Source: Chitinophaga polysaccharea (lineage in GTDB: Bacteria > Bacteroidota > Bacteroidia > Chitinophagales > Chitinophagaceae). From it: 64,000 nucleotides of DNA. The DNA lies in NCBI RefSeq assembly GCF_902150045.1, contig NZ_CABFVU010000001.1, positions 1,054,001 to 1,118,000 of the forward strand, read 5' to 3'. The position numbers and the translations under genes are program-made. The first letter of the stretch is position 1, and each line of letters starts with the position of its first letter. Below the pieces are notes generated by a model. That model was not told the DNA's origin. It saw only the letters and a program-made list of their open reading frames with translations, and did no database searches. Below, piece after piece: positions 7,734-17,420 of the stretch.

Positions 7734-10598
7734 ATGCTGATAAATAACAATTTATATATCATTACAGATATATTACCACAGGATCTCTTTCAATTTTGTA
7801 TCATTGTTTTTAGAAATAGGACCAAAATTATTCCCACATTGCCAGCACGATATCTCTATTTAATATGTCTTCCCCTGTTATTATATATAACAGGATGCCG
7901 CCCGGAAACAGGGCCGAAGTACCGGATTGGGTTTTCCCAGTGTACCGGTAACGACGACTGGCGCCGGAACATGCTTACGGAAATGAAGCGGGAGCTTTTT
8001 TATCATCCGGAGATGCAGTTACTGTATCGCGACGCAGAAAGCGACAGTAAACGGCAGGTGCAGCAGATCCGGGAACTGCTGGCAGGGAAAATTGATATAC
8101 TGGTAGTATCGCCCAATGAGGCAGCGCCATTGGCGCCGGTAATTGCCACCGCCTATGTCCAGGGCATCCCGGTGATCATCCTGGACCGCAAGGCCGCCAC
8201 TGATTCCTTCACCGCTTATATAGGGGGCGATAATTACAACATCGGCAAACTGGCGGCAGAATATATAGCTGCACAATTGAACGGGCATGGACGCATTATA
8301 GAAGTAACGGGGCTGCGGGGCTCTTCCCCTACAGTAGAACGGCACCAGGGGTTTCATGATGCGCTGCTACGCTATCCCGGCCTGAAAGTGATAGCCACGC
8401 TGGAAGGCAGCTGGGTAGCTGATAAAACCCGGGAAGCCGCTGCGCGCAACGATTCCGCTGTGCAGCAGGCCGATATCATTTTTGCGCAGAACGACGTAAT
8501 GGCGTATAGTATGTACCGTTATTGCCGGGCAAAAGGCAACATGCATACCCGTTTCATCGGCGTAGACGCTTCGCCCTACCCCGATGCCGGCATAGACCTC
8601 GTATCCCGCGATATCCTCAGCGCCTCCCTGCTGTACCCCAGCGGCGGCAAAGAGGCCATCAGCATGGCCGCCGATATACTCTCCGGGAAAAAGGTGCCGC
8701 GTAATACCCTGCTGCAGACTGTACTGATAGACAGCAGCAATGTAAAGCTGATGCGGTTACAGATAGATAAGATCCAGGCCCAGCACCAGGAAATAGAACA
8801 ACAGCAATCGTTGCTGCAGGAACAACGCTCCCTGTACCAGGACCAGCAGCACCTGCTGCGCATAGTGGTAACCACACTGGGCATTGCTTTCCTGCTGGGC
8901 ATCGTGCTGTTCTTTATTTTACGCACCAACAGGCGGATTAACCGGCAACTGAAGCAGCAACGGGATGAGATCCTCCAGCAGCGTGACCAGCTGGTGGAAA
9001 TGACCGCCAGGGCCCAGGAAGCCACAGAAGCCAAATTCACGTTCTTCACCAACCTTTCACATGAGTTCCGCACCCCGCTCACACTGATACAGGCGCCGCT
9101 GGAAAACCTGATGGGCAGCAGGCAACTCTCTTCCCCGCAAAAACAACAGCTGGAGCTGATGCGCAGAAACGTAACGCATCTCATGCGCCTGGTGAACCAG
9201 TTGCTGGAATTCCGGCGGATCGAAAGCGGGAAACTGCAGCTGAAAGTAGCTGAAAACGACCTGCCCGGCTTTATGCTGGATATAATGGAAGCCTATAAAG
9301 GCATTGCCGTAAAAAAACATATCGACTTCCGCCTCATCAGCCGGCAGCCGGGCATTAAAGCCTGGTTCGACCAGCACCTGTTTGACCGGGTGCTGTATAA
9401 CCTGCTGTCCAACGCGTTTAAATTTACGGGCGACTATGGCAAGGTGCATATCTATCTTGAACAGCCCGGGGCCGGGCAGGAAGCAGTGATCCGTATTGAA
9501 GACGACGGCAGCGGCATGGATGAAAATACACTGGCGCATGCATTTGAGCTGTTTTACCAGAGCCGGAACAATGAACATAAAGGCACCGGCATAGGGCTGG
9601 CACTCACCCGGGAGATCATTTCCCTGCATCATGGCAGCATCAGCGTAAAAAGCAGCAAGGGCGCCGGCACTACTTTCAGTATCACCCTGCCCGGTACTTC
9701 CGCCCCTTTTGCCCCCGAAGAAATACAGCAGGAAGATGAGCACATGAACGTGATCAATCATTCCCTGCACGGCTATACAGACGACGATCTTAACAACACT
9801 CCCGCAGAGGAACTGCCGGCGTCTGTACAGGCACACCCGCATTCCGTGCTGCTGATCGAAGACCATCCCGACCTGAATCATTTCCTTGCTGATTTCCTCA
9901 GCGGGCACTACGAAGTGTTTCATGCCGGCAGTGGTGAAGAAGGGCTGAAACTGGCCTTTGAACATATACCAGACCTTATCCTGTGCGATATCATGATGCC
10001 CGGTATGGATGGCATACAGGTATTGCAAACATTGAAAAAGGATATCCGTACCTCGCATATTCCGGTGATCCTCCTGAGCGCCAATAGCAGCGAGGAACAA
10101 CGGATAAAAGGGATGCAGCATAACGCAGACGCCTATATCAGTAAGCCCTTCCACCTGAAATATCTGGCAGAAAGCATCAGCAGCATGCTTAACAACCGGG
10201 CCTTGCTGAAAGATCATTACATCGCAGAACCCGAAACCCGGGTACACAGTGAACAATCCAGCAAGCCTGACCGCAGGTTTGTAAATGATTTCACAGCCAT
10301 TGTGGAAAAGAACCTGGGCAACGACCATTTTGGTGTGGAAGACATCTGCCAGGAAATGGCTATTTCAAAGATGCAGCTGTACCGTAAGGTGAAGTTGCTG
10401 CTGAACTGCAATGTAAACGACTATATCCTGGAAGCGCGGGTAAAAAAAGGCAGGTACCTGTTGGTAAATTCAAAACTATCAATTGCCGAAATAGCCTATG
10501 AATGCGGCTTTTCATCCCCGGCTTATTTTTCGACGGTATTCAAGGCCCGTACCCAACAAACGCCTAAGGCATTCAGGGATAAGAAACAGGAAGGCTGA
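7734..10598 (+). CDS. Hybrid two-component system with periplasmic sugar-binding sensor (HTCS)
   Basis: About 954 residues from the ATG at 7734. An upstream in-frame ATG at 7641 lies in the likely promoter, and a TTG at 7839 just before the hydrophobic segment ending in LLYITGC is another possibility. Domain order: membrane anchor or lipobox-like signal; type-I periplasmic-binding domain (YRIGFSQCTGNDDW to about residue 345); coiled coil; membrane helix (about 375-400); HisKA with SHEFRTPLT (His443); HATPase (NLLSNAFKF, DDGSGMD, GTGIGLAL); receiver with CDIMMPGMDG (Asp about 752); C-terminal AraC HTH. The same architecture is found in the fructose-sensing regulator of the B. thetaiotaomicron fructan locus. 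It is divergent from the operon it probably activates. Confidence 0.93.
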   Translation: MLINNNLYIITDILPQDLFQFCIIVFRNRTKIIPTLPARYLYLICLPLLLYITGCRPETGPKYRIGFSQCTGNDDWRRNMLTEMKRELFYHPEMQLLYRDAESDSKRQVQQIRELLAGKIDILVVSPNEAAPLAPVIATAYVQGIPVIILDRKAATDSFTAYIGGDNYNIGKLAAEYIAAQLNGHGRIIEVTGLRGSSPTVERHQGFHDALLRYPGLKVIATLEGSWVADKTREAAARNDSAVQQADIIFAQNDVMAYSMYRYCRAKGNMHTRFIGVDASPYPDAGIDLVSRDILSASLLYPSGGKEAISMAADILSGKKVPRNTLLQTVLIDSSNVKLMRLQIDKIQAQHQEIEQQQSLLQEQRSLYQDQQHLLRIVVTTLGIAFLLGIVLFFILRTNRRINRQLKQQRDEILQQRDQLVEMTARAQEATEAKFTFFTNLSHEFRTPLTLIQAPLENLMGSRQLSSPQKQQLELMRRNVTHLMRLVNQLLEFRRIESGKLQLKVAENDLPGFMLDIMEAYKGIAVKKHIDFRLISRQPGIKAWFDQHLFDRVLYNLLSNAFKFTGDYGKVHIYLEQPGAGQEAVIRIEDDGSGMDENTLAHAFELFYQSRNNEHKGTGIGLALTREIISLHHGSISVKSSKGAGTTFSITLPGTSAPFAPEEIQQEDEHMNVINHSLHGYTDDDLNNTPAEELPASVQAHPHSVLLIEDHPDLNHFLADFLSGHYEVFHAGSGEEGLKLAFEHIPDLILCDIMMPGMDGIQVLQTLKKDIRTSHIPVILLSANSSEEQRIKGMQHNADAYISKPFHLKYLAESISSMLNNRALLKDHYIAEPETRVHSEQSSKPDRRFVNDFTAIVEKNLGNDHFGVEDICQEMAISKMQLYRKVKLLLNCNVNDYILEARVKKGRYLLVNSKLSIAEIAYECGFSSPAYFSTVFKARTQQTPKAFRDKKQEG

Positions 10599-10600
10599 TC

Positions 10601-10634
10601 ATAAAAAAAGAGGGCTGATCATCTGATCAGCCCT
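10601..10634 (-). terminator. Intrinsic terminator for the cold-shock gene
   Basis: An 11-bp perfect inverted repeat (AGGGCTGATCA / TGATCAGCCCT) at 10611-10634 is followed on the minus strand by a run of seven T. It ends transcription of the cold-shock gene and, lacking a T run on the plus strand, is probably weaker for the HTCS gene that stops at 10598. Confidence 0.8.
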
Positions 10635-10661
10635 CCTAGAAATAAGATAAGATATGTAAAC

Positions 10662-10853
10662 TTAGATAACTTTTACGTTAACTGCATTCAAACCTTTTTT
10701 ACCATTTTCTACTTCATACATAACGGTGTCGTTTTCACGGAGCTCACTGGAAGTACCGGAAATATGAACAAAAATATCCGGGCCACCGTTTGATGGGGTA
10801 ATGAAACCAAATCCTTTGGATTCATTGAAAAATTTAACTGTACCTTGTTGCAT
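10662..10853 (-). CDS. CspA-family cold-shock protein
   Basis: 63 residues from the ATG at 10853 (MQQGTVKFFNESKGFGFI). A start six codons earlier exists but adds residues absent from the family. It is a single OB-fold cold-shock domain with both RNA-binding motifs, KGFGFI (RNP1) and DIFVHIS (RNP2), ending in GLNAVNVKVI. Such proteins bind single-stranded RNA and DNA and act as RNA chaperones. It is monocistronic, closed by the hairpin at 10611-10634. Nothing links it functionally to its neighbours. Confidence 0.95.
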   Translation of the reverse strand: MQQGTVKFFNESKGFGFITPSNGGPDIFVHISGTSSELRENDTVMYEVENGKKGLNAVNVKVI

Positions 10854-10938
10854 TATATTGTATTTGTGCACAAGATAGTCTTAATTATCCATGCTACCTA
10901 AAAGAGTTTTTTAAAATACCGGCAGGGCTCACTTAAAA

Positions 10939-10973
10939 AAACAAATGGCCGGCCAGAGAGCTCTCCGGCCGGC
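10939..10973 (-). terminator. Intrinsic terminator of the ROK-linked SusC/SusD operon
   Basis: A 13-bp stem with one mismatch (arms from GGCCGGCC at 10947 to GGCCGGC at 10973, inner GAGAG/CTCTC) lies downstream of the SusD stop and is followed on the minus strand by ATTTGTTTTTTT. GC-rich stem plus T run is a classical terminator. Confidence 0.8.
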
Positions 10974-10978
10974 TATTT

Positions 10979-10989
10979 TACAAGTGAAC
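10979..10989. repeat. Repeated 11-bp motif TACAAGTGAAC, copy after SusD
   Basis: Exact copy of the motif found upstream of ROK and SusC, here between the SusD stop and the operon terminator. Its location downstream of the operon is odd for an operator; it may take part in looping or be a relic. Confidence 0.4.
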
Positions 10990-10995
10990 AGCAAA

Positions 10996-12912
10996 TTATT
11001 GCTTAATGGCCCACCATAATGGTGTTAATACCTCATCGCCACCTGCTCCAAGGAAGCTTACAGCCTGGTTATATCCTGCCGCATTGGTATTCTTCAGGGA
11101 AGAAGGATACTTAATACGCTGCGGGAAGAATTTCACATTGCTGGTCATATAATTGGAAGCATTGAGTGCCGGCAATGTTACCAGTGGCTCTTCTACGTTT
11201 GGATTTTCGAAGAAAGGCAACCCAAGCCTGCGTTTATCATTCCATCCTTCCAGCGGCAGCCAGGGAACCTGCGCGATATACTTTTGAGTGATGATTTTTG
11301 TTAAGAGATCGTTTTTAACAGTACCGTTCTTATACAGGTTATTAACGGGGTATTTAATGGCCACTGTACCTGCAGTGCCTGTGTAACCGTTTTTGAAATC
11401 CATTGTATGCGTGGCCGGTGGCTCAGCAGTATGATCCCAGCTTACAGAAGTGCCTGTCATGTTATAATTGGTGGAAGTGAGATAGGCGCTCAGGAAACCA
11501 TCTACTTTCCAGTATTCGAAACTCTGGGCGATACCTTTTTCGTAGGCAGCCTTGCCGCCCAGTGGTACCGTCCATCCTCTTACAGCAGCTTCCGCCAGCA
11601 GGAAATGTGTTTCCCATGGTGCAAAGAAGATACGTTTGTTGGTGCTGTTCCTGAATTGCTGACCCAAACGGGGAGCCGCCCCGGGGAAAGCCCTCCATTG
11701 GTTACGGGTGCCTTTTACGCCCCATGCACCGGCATTGGAGCCATTCCAGGCAAACTTACCATCCAGTTTCTTCACCACGTCTCCTTTGGCATCCAGGAGA
11801 TTACGCGCGGTAGTTTCCCAGGTTGGCTGATCGTAGGAAGGGTATTTGCTGAAGTTAGGATTGTTGAAATCGCCTGCCGGAATAAATGCTTTGTATGCAC
11901 GGGGATCAATGGTTTGTGGCAAACCATCAAACCAGAAACCGGCGAACGGATCATTGGTCATAGTGGAGAAATGATCTGTTAACTGCAGCCCCGCCCAGTT
12001 TGCAGGCCTGATATAAGACTGCAGGGAAACATCTACCTGGTCGGCAGTTTTTACGCCACCCAAACCGGTATAAATATTCTCCAGCGTTGTAGACAGTATC
12101 TGGGCGTTCCATTCACGGCTCATTACGCCGGTAAGCGCATCCCAGCCGGCTTTTTCCTGTACCTGGAAAATATCGTCCATGCTGGTCATTAGATCTCCTG
12201 CAGCTGCTGCTTCAAATTCAGGTTTAGCTTTACCGGGATCCACTTCAGACAAACGCATGGCCAGGCGTAACCGCATAGAATTGGCATAACGTTTCCATTT
12301 CATGAAATCATAACCGAAAGCAGGATCTGTTTTTTTCAGTTCATCTGAAGCAACGATGCTGGTATTTAATTTAGCACTGGCATCCTTTAATTCATCCAGC
12401 GCAAAATAATATACATCTTTTACGCTTACGAATTCAGGGTTAACGCCCTGAAATGCGTTGATGGGAATGGGGCCAAAATTGTCGGACAACTCGCTTAACA
12501 GGTAAGCGCGCCATATACGTGCTACTTGTTTCAGGTTGTCTGTATATGGTTTGGTATCTCCCGTTTTTGTTTTTTCATCCGCGATCTGGATAGCGGTGTT
12601 AATGCTGTTCAGCCAGGTGGAGCTGTAACGGTAGTATTCAGAAGACCATCCATCGTCTACCGCGCCGGAAGAGAGACCGCCGCTGAGGTGCTGGCGACTG
12701 GCAGTTTTCCAGTACAATACAAAAGAGCGTTCTGCAATATTCGGATCCATTTGAGCGCCAATGATGGAATTGTTGATAAAGTATTCCACCTGTACCTGGT
12801 TAAGGCTGGCATCTTTTGGATTTTGATTGATCTCTTCAAACTTATTACAGGCAGACATCACCATCGCAAAAGCAGTCAGCGCCCAACCTGATTTTATGAG
12901 TATCTTTTTCAT
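10996..12912 (-). CDS. SusD/RagB-family lipoprotein (SusD-like_2 type, ROK-linked locus)
   Basis: 638 residues. A signal peptide with lipobox-like MVMSAC is followed by NKFEEINQNPKDASLNQV, typical of the second SusD subfamily (SusD-like_2) rather than the classical type: conserved features include RSFVLYWKTASRQH near the N-terminus, a central KRYANSMRLRLAMRLSEVDP segment, and LPLEGWNDKRRLGLP near the C-terminus. It should be a surface ligand-binding lipoprotein that caps the SusC encoded 18 bp upstream. There is no glycoside hydrolase in this operon, so the ligand (glycan, peptide or other) is unknown. Confidence 0.93.
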   Translation of the reverse strand: MKKILIKSGWALTAFAMVMSACNKFEEINQNPKDASLNQVQVEYFINNSIIGAQMDPNIAERSFVLYWKTASRQHLSGGLSSGAVDDGWSSEYYRYSSTWLNSINTAIQIADEKTKTGDTKPYTDNLKQVARIWRAYLLSELSDNFGPIPINAFQGVNPEFVSVKDVYYFALDELKDASAKLNTSIVASDELKKTDPAFGYDFMKWKRYANSMRLRLAMRLSEVDPGKAKPEFEAAAAGDLMTSMDDIFQVQEKAGWDALTGVMSREWNAQILSTTLENIYTGLGGVKTADQVDVSLQSYIRPANWAGLQLTDHFSTMTNDPFAGFWFDGLPQTIDPRAYKAFIPAGDFNNPNFSKYPSYDQPTWETTARNLLDAKGDVVKKLDGKFAWNGSNAGAWGVKGTRNQWRAFPGAAPRLGQQFRNSTNKRIFFAPWETHFLLAEAAVRGWTVPLGGKAAYEKGIAQSFEYWKVDGFLSAYLTSTNYNMTGTSVSWDHTAEPPATHTMDFKNGYTGTAGTVAIKYPVNNLYKNGTVKNDLLTKIITQKYIAQVPWLPLEGWNDKRRLGLPFFENPNVEEPLVTLPALNASNYMTSNVKFFPQRIKYPSSLKNTNAAGYNQAVSFLGAGGDEVLTPLWWAIKQ

Positions 12913-12930
12913 TTCAGTTACAATTAAAAA

Positions 12931-15900
12931 TTAAAAACTAAGGCTCAGGTTCACCAGGAAAGTGCGGGTGGTTGGAGGAGCACCGTTTTCAAAACCAGTG
13001 GCATTTGTACCTACCGCAAATACAGATTCCGGGTCCAGGCCGCGCATATGACTGGAAATCATCCATACGTTATTGCAGGATACACCTACCTTAGCTGACT
13101 GGATAGGTGTTCTGCCCAGTAATTTTTTTGACAGGTTATAGCTCAGCTGGATGTTCCTCAAACGGATATTGGAAGCATCATAAATATTGAGCTCAGAAAC
13201 ACCGAGGTTACCCACGTTGCTGTTTACCGCTTCCCAGTATTGCTGGGTGGTAATGGATTTGGTATTGGCAGTATATCCGCCGCTGCCATTTGACACTACG
13301 CCTGCAATCACCATGTCATTTCTCTGGCCACCCGGCGCTGTTACTTCCGCGGTTCCGCTTCTCTGCATCATTGCCTGGGTTACAGAAAACATGTCGCCAC
13401 CAAAACGGGCATCAATCAGGAAGGCCAGGGTAAAGTTTTTGTAGCCAAAGCTGTTGGTGATACCAAGTAATGCTTTTGATTGCTGGTTACCCAAACGCAC
13501 ATTCTGTTCACCGCGCTGAGGGCGTCCTTCAGCAGTAAGCAGCAGCTGTCCGTAATGCTCGCTTTTTTCATCTGTTACACGAAGGAATTTGCTACCATAA
13601 ATTTCTCCATACAGCTGGCCTGTAACTGCTACGATAGATACATCATCAAAGCCGCCCAGCTGGTACCTGTTCACATTATCAGCAGCAGATATTTCTATCA
13701 CTTTATTCCGGTTCATAGACAGGTTAGCGGAAATATTCCAGAGAAAACCTTTGTCCAGGATTCTGGCATCTGCCATGATCTCGAATCCGCTGTTCTGAAT
13801 ATTACCGGCATTGATCTTTCTTTTTTCATAACCGCTGGCAGGGTCCATTGGCAGATCGATCAGCTGGCGGGTAGCATTGGATTTATAATAACTGAAGTCG
13901 ATACCAAACCTGTTGTCCACAAAGCGAAGCTCAGCACCTATTTCATGGGATTTGATCAGCTCACTGCGCACGTTTGCATCGAAAAGGGTAGTTTTCCTGG
14001 AAGCAATCGGGTGACCGTTCGGATCCCTGTCGATGGTGTAGGTATTCAGTAACTGGTAAGGAGAAAGGCTATTACCTACTTCGGCATAGGAAGCGCGAAG
14101 CTTACCATAGCTAAGCCATTTGGGCAGGCTCTTAAACTGTTCTGTGAAAACATAAGAGAAGCTCACAGAAGGATAGAAGAAAGAGCGGTTGGCAGGGCTG
14201 AGCGTTGAAGACCAGTCGTTACGCATGGTTCCATCGAGGAACAGGTAACCATCCCAGTTTACGCCTACCGTACCATATACTGAATTAATGCGCTGTTCTG
14301 TTACTTCATCTGTAATACCGGGATTACCTTCAGAGTTTTTAATGCTGAACAGGTCCGGTACCAGCAGGGAAGCTGCGTTGTTGCTCAACCTGGAAGAATG
14401 CTGTTGCATCAGGTTACCGCCTACGCTTACAGATCCGCCAAAGCGGCTGAAAAGGTTATCTTTTTTAGCGGAGATCAGGGTGCTGTAGTTCAGCTCAGAG
14501 AAGGTGAATTTACCCACACTATAGCTGCCATTGGTAGAAAGCGGGCTGCCGGAATATGTTTTGGCTTCGGTGTTGGTAGTATAAATATCCGCACCTGCTT
14601 TTACTTCCGCATTTAACCAGTCGGTGAACTCGTACTTAATGCTTCCGTTCATGATAAAGCGGTTACGTGTATCTTCGTTCTGGCTGTAACGGCTTGCCCA
14701 GTATGGGTTCACCTGGTTACCTGTACCGTACCAGCGCATTTTGCCGAGTTCATTCAACGGGTCTTTAAACTGGGTGATATCCATAGTACCCGGCATGGTA
14801 TACAACAGGGAAGAGTAGTTCCTGCTGTTTACACCGCTTGTAGGCCTGTTCCGGGCATCGGTATTGGAATATTGTACTTTAAAATCGGTAGATAAACGTT
14901 CGGATGTGCCGTATTTGGTAGTAGCCCTTGCCATGAGGTTTACCCTGGAAAGTTTTGTACCCGGAATCATGCTGTTATCGTTCATGTAGTTGAGGGAAGT
15001 ATATACAGATGTTTTATCCAGCTGTTGTTGGAAGGAAATATTCTCATTGTGATTTACTCCTGTTTTATAAAAATTGCCGATGTTATTAAAGTAGCGGAGT
15101 TTTTCTGTTTTCCCGTTCCAGTTGGTAACATCCTGGCCTGTAATTTTTGGTCCCCAGCTGGTAGTACCAATCGGATCATAGTCGCCAACAGATCCCTGGC
15201 CAAAACTTTTCTGCATATCGGGATTAGTGAAAACACTTTCAAAACCCAGGGTGGATGATACGTTGATACCCATACCGGTTGACTTACGACCTGTTTTTGT
15301 AGTAACCAGGATTGCACCGTTACCGGCACGGCTGCCATACAATGCAGCTGCTGAAGGGCCTTTTAATACGGAGATGCTGGCGATGTCGTTTGCATTCAGA
15401 TCAGCAAGACCGTTACCCATATCCAGTGACGGGTTCCAGAAATCGTTATTGCCATCTGTTACGCCTACGAAGTTATCGACAGGGATACCATCCACTACAA
15501 TCAATGGCTGGTTGTTTCCTGTGAGGGAATTGTTTCCGCGCAGGTTAATTTTGGAAGAACCTGCAGGGCCGGTGCTGGAGCGGATTACCTGTAAACCTGC
15601 TATCACACCGGTTAGGGCGTTGGTAAGGTTTGGTTCATGCGCATCCACCAGTGTAGCGCTTTTTACTTCCTGCACTGCATATCCAACAGATTTTTTCTGA
15701 CGGGTGATGCCCAATGCAGTAACTACCACTTCATTTAATCCTTTGGAAGCATCTTCCAGTACCAGGTTAAAATGAAGGGATGTACCTACCGGTACTTCTT
15801 TGGTTGTAAAACCGATGCTGGAAATAACCAATGTTGCACCAGGGCCTACCTGGAGTTTGAATGCGCCTTTTTCATTGGTTGTAGCACCATTGGTTGTACC

Positions 15901-16047
15901 TTTTTCAATGACTGTTGCATAGATAACGGGAGCGCCGGAAGCGTCTTTCAGGGTACCTGATACCCATTTTTTTTCCTGTGCGTAAACGCTTTGACAGCAC
16001 ACCGCTACTAAACATGTTAGCAGCAGAAAGCCTAGCCACCTTTTCAT
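12931..16047 (-). CDS. SusC/RagA-family TonB-dependent transporter (ROK-linked locus)
   Basis: 1038 residues from the ATG at 16047, which begins a clean signal peptide (MKRWLGFLLLTCLVAVCCQS). An in-frame ATG 18 codons upstream is rejected because it precedes the signal with polar sequence. Domains: carboxypeptidase-regulatory-like (WVSGTLKDASGAPVIYATVI), plug (NLTNALTGVIAGLQVIRSST, GNNQPLIVVDGIPVDN, SISVLKGPSAAALYGSRAGN), and a barrel ending FLVNLSLSF. No STN domain. With the SusD 18 bp downstream it forms an outer-membrane importer of unknown substrate. The ROK regulator gene lies directly upstream on the same strand, so repression of this pair is the natural inference. Confidence 0.95.
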   Translation of the reverse strand: MKRWLGFLLLTCLVAVCCQSVYAQEKKWVSGTLKDASGAPVIYATVIEKGTTNGATTNEKGAFKLQVGPGATLVISSIGFTTKEVPVGTSLHFNLVLEDASKGLNEVVVTALGITRQKKSVGYAVQEVKSATLVDAHEPNLTNALTGVIAGLQVIRSSTGPAGSSKINLRGNNSLTGNNQPLIVVDGIPVDNFVGVTDGNNDFWNPSLDMGNGLADLNANDIASISVLKGPSAAALYGSRAGNGAILVTTKTGRKSTGMGINVSSTLGFESVFTNPDMQKSFGQGSVGDYDPIGTTSWGPKITGQDVTNWNGKTEKLRYFNNIGNFYKTGVNHNENISFQQQLDKTSVYTSLNYMNDNSMIPGTKLSRVNLMARATTKYGTSERLSTDFKVQYSNTDARNRPTSGVNSRNYSSLLYTMPGTMDITQFKDPLNELGKMRWYGTGNQVNPYWASRYSQNEDTRNRFIMNGSIKYEFTDWLNAEVKAGADIYTTNTEAKTYSGSPLSTNGSYSVGKFTFSELNYSTLISAKKDNLFSRFGGSVSVGGNLMQQHSSRLSNNAASLLVPDLFSIKNSEGNPGITDEVTEQRINSVYGTVGVNWDGYLFLDGTMRNDWSSTLSPANRSFFYPSVSFSYVFTEQFKSLPKWLSYGKLRASYAEVGNSLSPYQLLNTYTIDRDPNGHPIASRKTTLFDANVRSELIKSHEIGAELRFVDNRFGIDFSYYKSNATRQLIDLPMDPASGYEKRKINAGNIQNSGFEIMADARILDKGFLWNISANLSMNRNKVIEISAADNVNRYQLGGFDDVSIVAVTGQLYGEIYGSKFLRVTDEKSEHYGQLLLTAEGRPQRGEQNVRLGNQQSKALLGITNSFGYKNFTLAFLIDARFGGDMFSVTQAMMQRSGTAEVTAPGGQRNDMVIAGVVSNGSGGYTANTKSITTQQYWEAVNSNVGNLGVSELNIYDASNIRLRNIQLSYNLSKKLLGRTPIQSAKVGVSCNNVWMISSHMRGLDPESVFAVGTNATGFENGAPPTTRTFLVNLSLSF

Positions 16048-16152
16048 TACTGTGAATTTAGATGTGGATAAATAATCAAGGCATAGTTCCTCTGACAGCA
16101 TGGGGAAGCCCTCATGCAGCAGGTAGTTACTGCCTCATTTTTGGATTGATAT

Positions 16153-16163
16153 TACAAGTGAAC
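16153..16163. promoter_or_regulatory. Repeated 11-bp motif TACAAGTGAAC, copy between ROK gene and SusC
   Basis: The motif is just after the ROK stop codon and about 106 bp upstream of the SusC start. The same 11 bases occur at 10979-10989 (after SusD) and 17410-17420 (upstream of ROK). An operator for the ROK repressor is the likely reading, by inference from position. Confidence 0.5.
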
Positions 16164-16167
16164 GTGT

Positions 16168-17367
16168 TTAATACTCTATTTTACTAAGCTGGCCTTTATC
16201 GAGGTGTTCCATAACAAGTGCTGCCGCTCCAAGTCTTTCCGCCGCATACCCCAGAGGCGATATCATAATCTCTATATTTTCTGCAATTTTTGGTATACAA
16301 TGCTCATTTAATGCATGCTGTACAGGTGCCAGCCATAATTTTCCGGCCAATGTTCCTCTCCCGCTTAAGATGATCAGGTTTGGATTTAACAAGTGAATAA
16401 GTATAGCGATGCCGCGCCCGATATGATAACCCGCCTGTGATAATAATTCCACTGCGTACTTATCTCCCTTTACCGCTGCATCCATTATTTTTCTAAACGT
16501 GTCGTCGCGGTTGTCCATCGACAAATTTTTCATAACGGTGGTTCTGCCTTCACTGATCCCGGCCACTGCTTTTTCTGCAATCACCGATAAAGATGTTTCT
16601 GTTTCCAGGCATCCCATTTTTCCACAACTGCAGATCTTATTATTGGTAAAAAGCGGGATGTGTGAGAACTCCCCTGCGAACCCGTTCTCTCCCCTGAAAA
16701 GATCTCCGTTCAGCACCATTCCCAAACCAATGCCCCAGCCTATATTAATGACCAGTGCATTTTGCCGGTTACGTGCTGCACCCAGTTTCCACTCCGCCAG
16801 CGCAATGAGACTGGAGTCGTTGTCAATAATCACCGGCACGCCGGTAAGCGCCTCCAGGTATTCATTGATACTGCCGTAGTGCCTGTCGAAAAAAGAGTAG
16901 TTGATACCTTTTGTTACATCTACAAAGCCCGGCATTCCAATACCAATGCCTGCAAACTTTTCCACCGCGATACCTGAAGCATCCATAAACGTTTTCAGCT
17001 CCTGTCCCAGTTGTGCGATCGCATCCGGATGCGCGGATAAATCCAGCGATACCAGGCGTTCCTCTCCCACTACCCGGTTCTGCATATCCAGTATACTGAT
17101 ACTGGTCACAAACTGGTCCATTGCTACGGACAGTATATACAGGTAGTCCGGTTTCACAGAGTACATCTGCGGACGGCGCCCGCCTGTAGAAATGGCATAG
17201 CCCGATTCCTGTACCAGGCCACTTTTCACAAGCTCATTCAAGGCTTTGGTGGTATGCGGAAGGCTCCTGCCGGTGAGCAGCGTGAGATCAGCACAAGACA
17301 ACTCCCTGTTGAAGTAAAGGTGCTTTAATAACGTTTTTTTGAATGTTTCCTGGCGATCGGTCACCAT
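16168..17367 (-). CDS. ROK-family transcriptional regulator (NagC/XylR type)
   Basis: 399 residues. The N-terminal 70 residues form a winged helix (LTLLTGRSLPHTTKALNELVKSGL). The rest is a ROK sugar-kinase-like domain with the glycine-rich GIGIGMPGFVD segment, IDNDSSLIALAEWKLG, GIGLGMVLNGDLFRGENGFAGEFSHI, and the zinc motif CSCGKMGCLE (about residues 243-252). ROK repressors bind a sugar or sugar phosphate in this fold and leave DNA. It is upstream of, and on the same strand as, the SusC/SusD pair and has a copy of the TACAAGTGAAC motif 43 bp before its start, suggesting autoregulation. Confidence 0.93.
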   Translation of the reverse strand: MVTDRQETFKKTLLKHLYFNRELSCADLTLLTGRSLPHTTKALNELVKSGLVQESGYAISTGGRRPQMYSVKPDYLYILSVAMDQFVTSISILDMQNRVVGEERLVSLDLSAHPDAIAQLGQELKTFMDASGIAVEKFAGIGIGMPGFVDVTKGINYSFFDRHYGSINEYLEALTGVPVIIDNDSSLIALAEWKLGAARNRQNALVINIGWGIGLGMVLNGDLFRGENGFAGEFSHIPLFTNNKICSCGKMGCLETETSLSVIAEKAVAGISEGRTTVMKNLSMDNRDDTFRKIMDAAVKGDKYAVELLSQAGYHIGRGIAILIHLLNPNLIILSGRGTLAGKLWLAPVQHALNEHCIPKIAENIEIMISPLGYAAERLGAAALVMEHLDKGQLSKIEY

Positions 17368-17409
17368 TTAGATGATTGTTTGCTACAGTTTAAATCTACA
17401 TCAATTTGG

Positions 17410-17420
17410 TACAAGTGAAC
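17410..17420. promoter_or_regulatory. Repeated 11-bp motif TACAAGTGAAC, copy upstream of ROK gene
   Basis: Located 43 bp upstream of the ROK start. On the minus strand it is followed by a TAGATTTA sequence resembling the Bacteroidota -7 box, so it would overlap or flank the -33 region. Candidate autoregulatory operator. Confidence 0.5.

Noticed and set aside
9057..10328. 423-codon open frame opposite the hybrid two-component gene
   Set aside because: Antisense shadow; the sense frame has all HTCS motifs.
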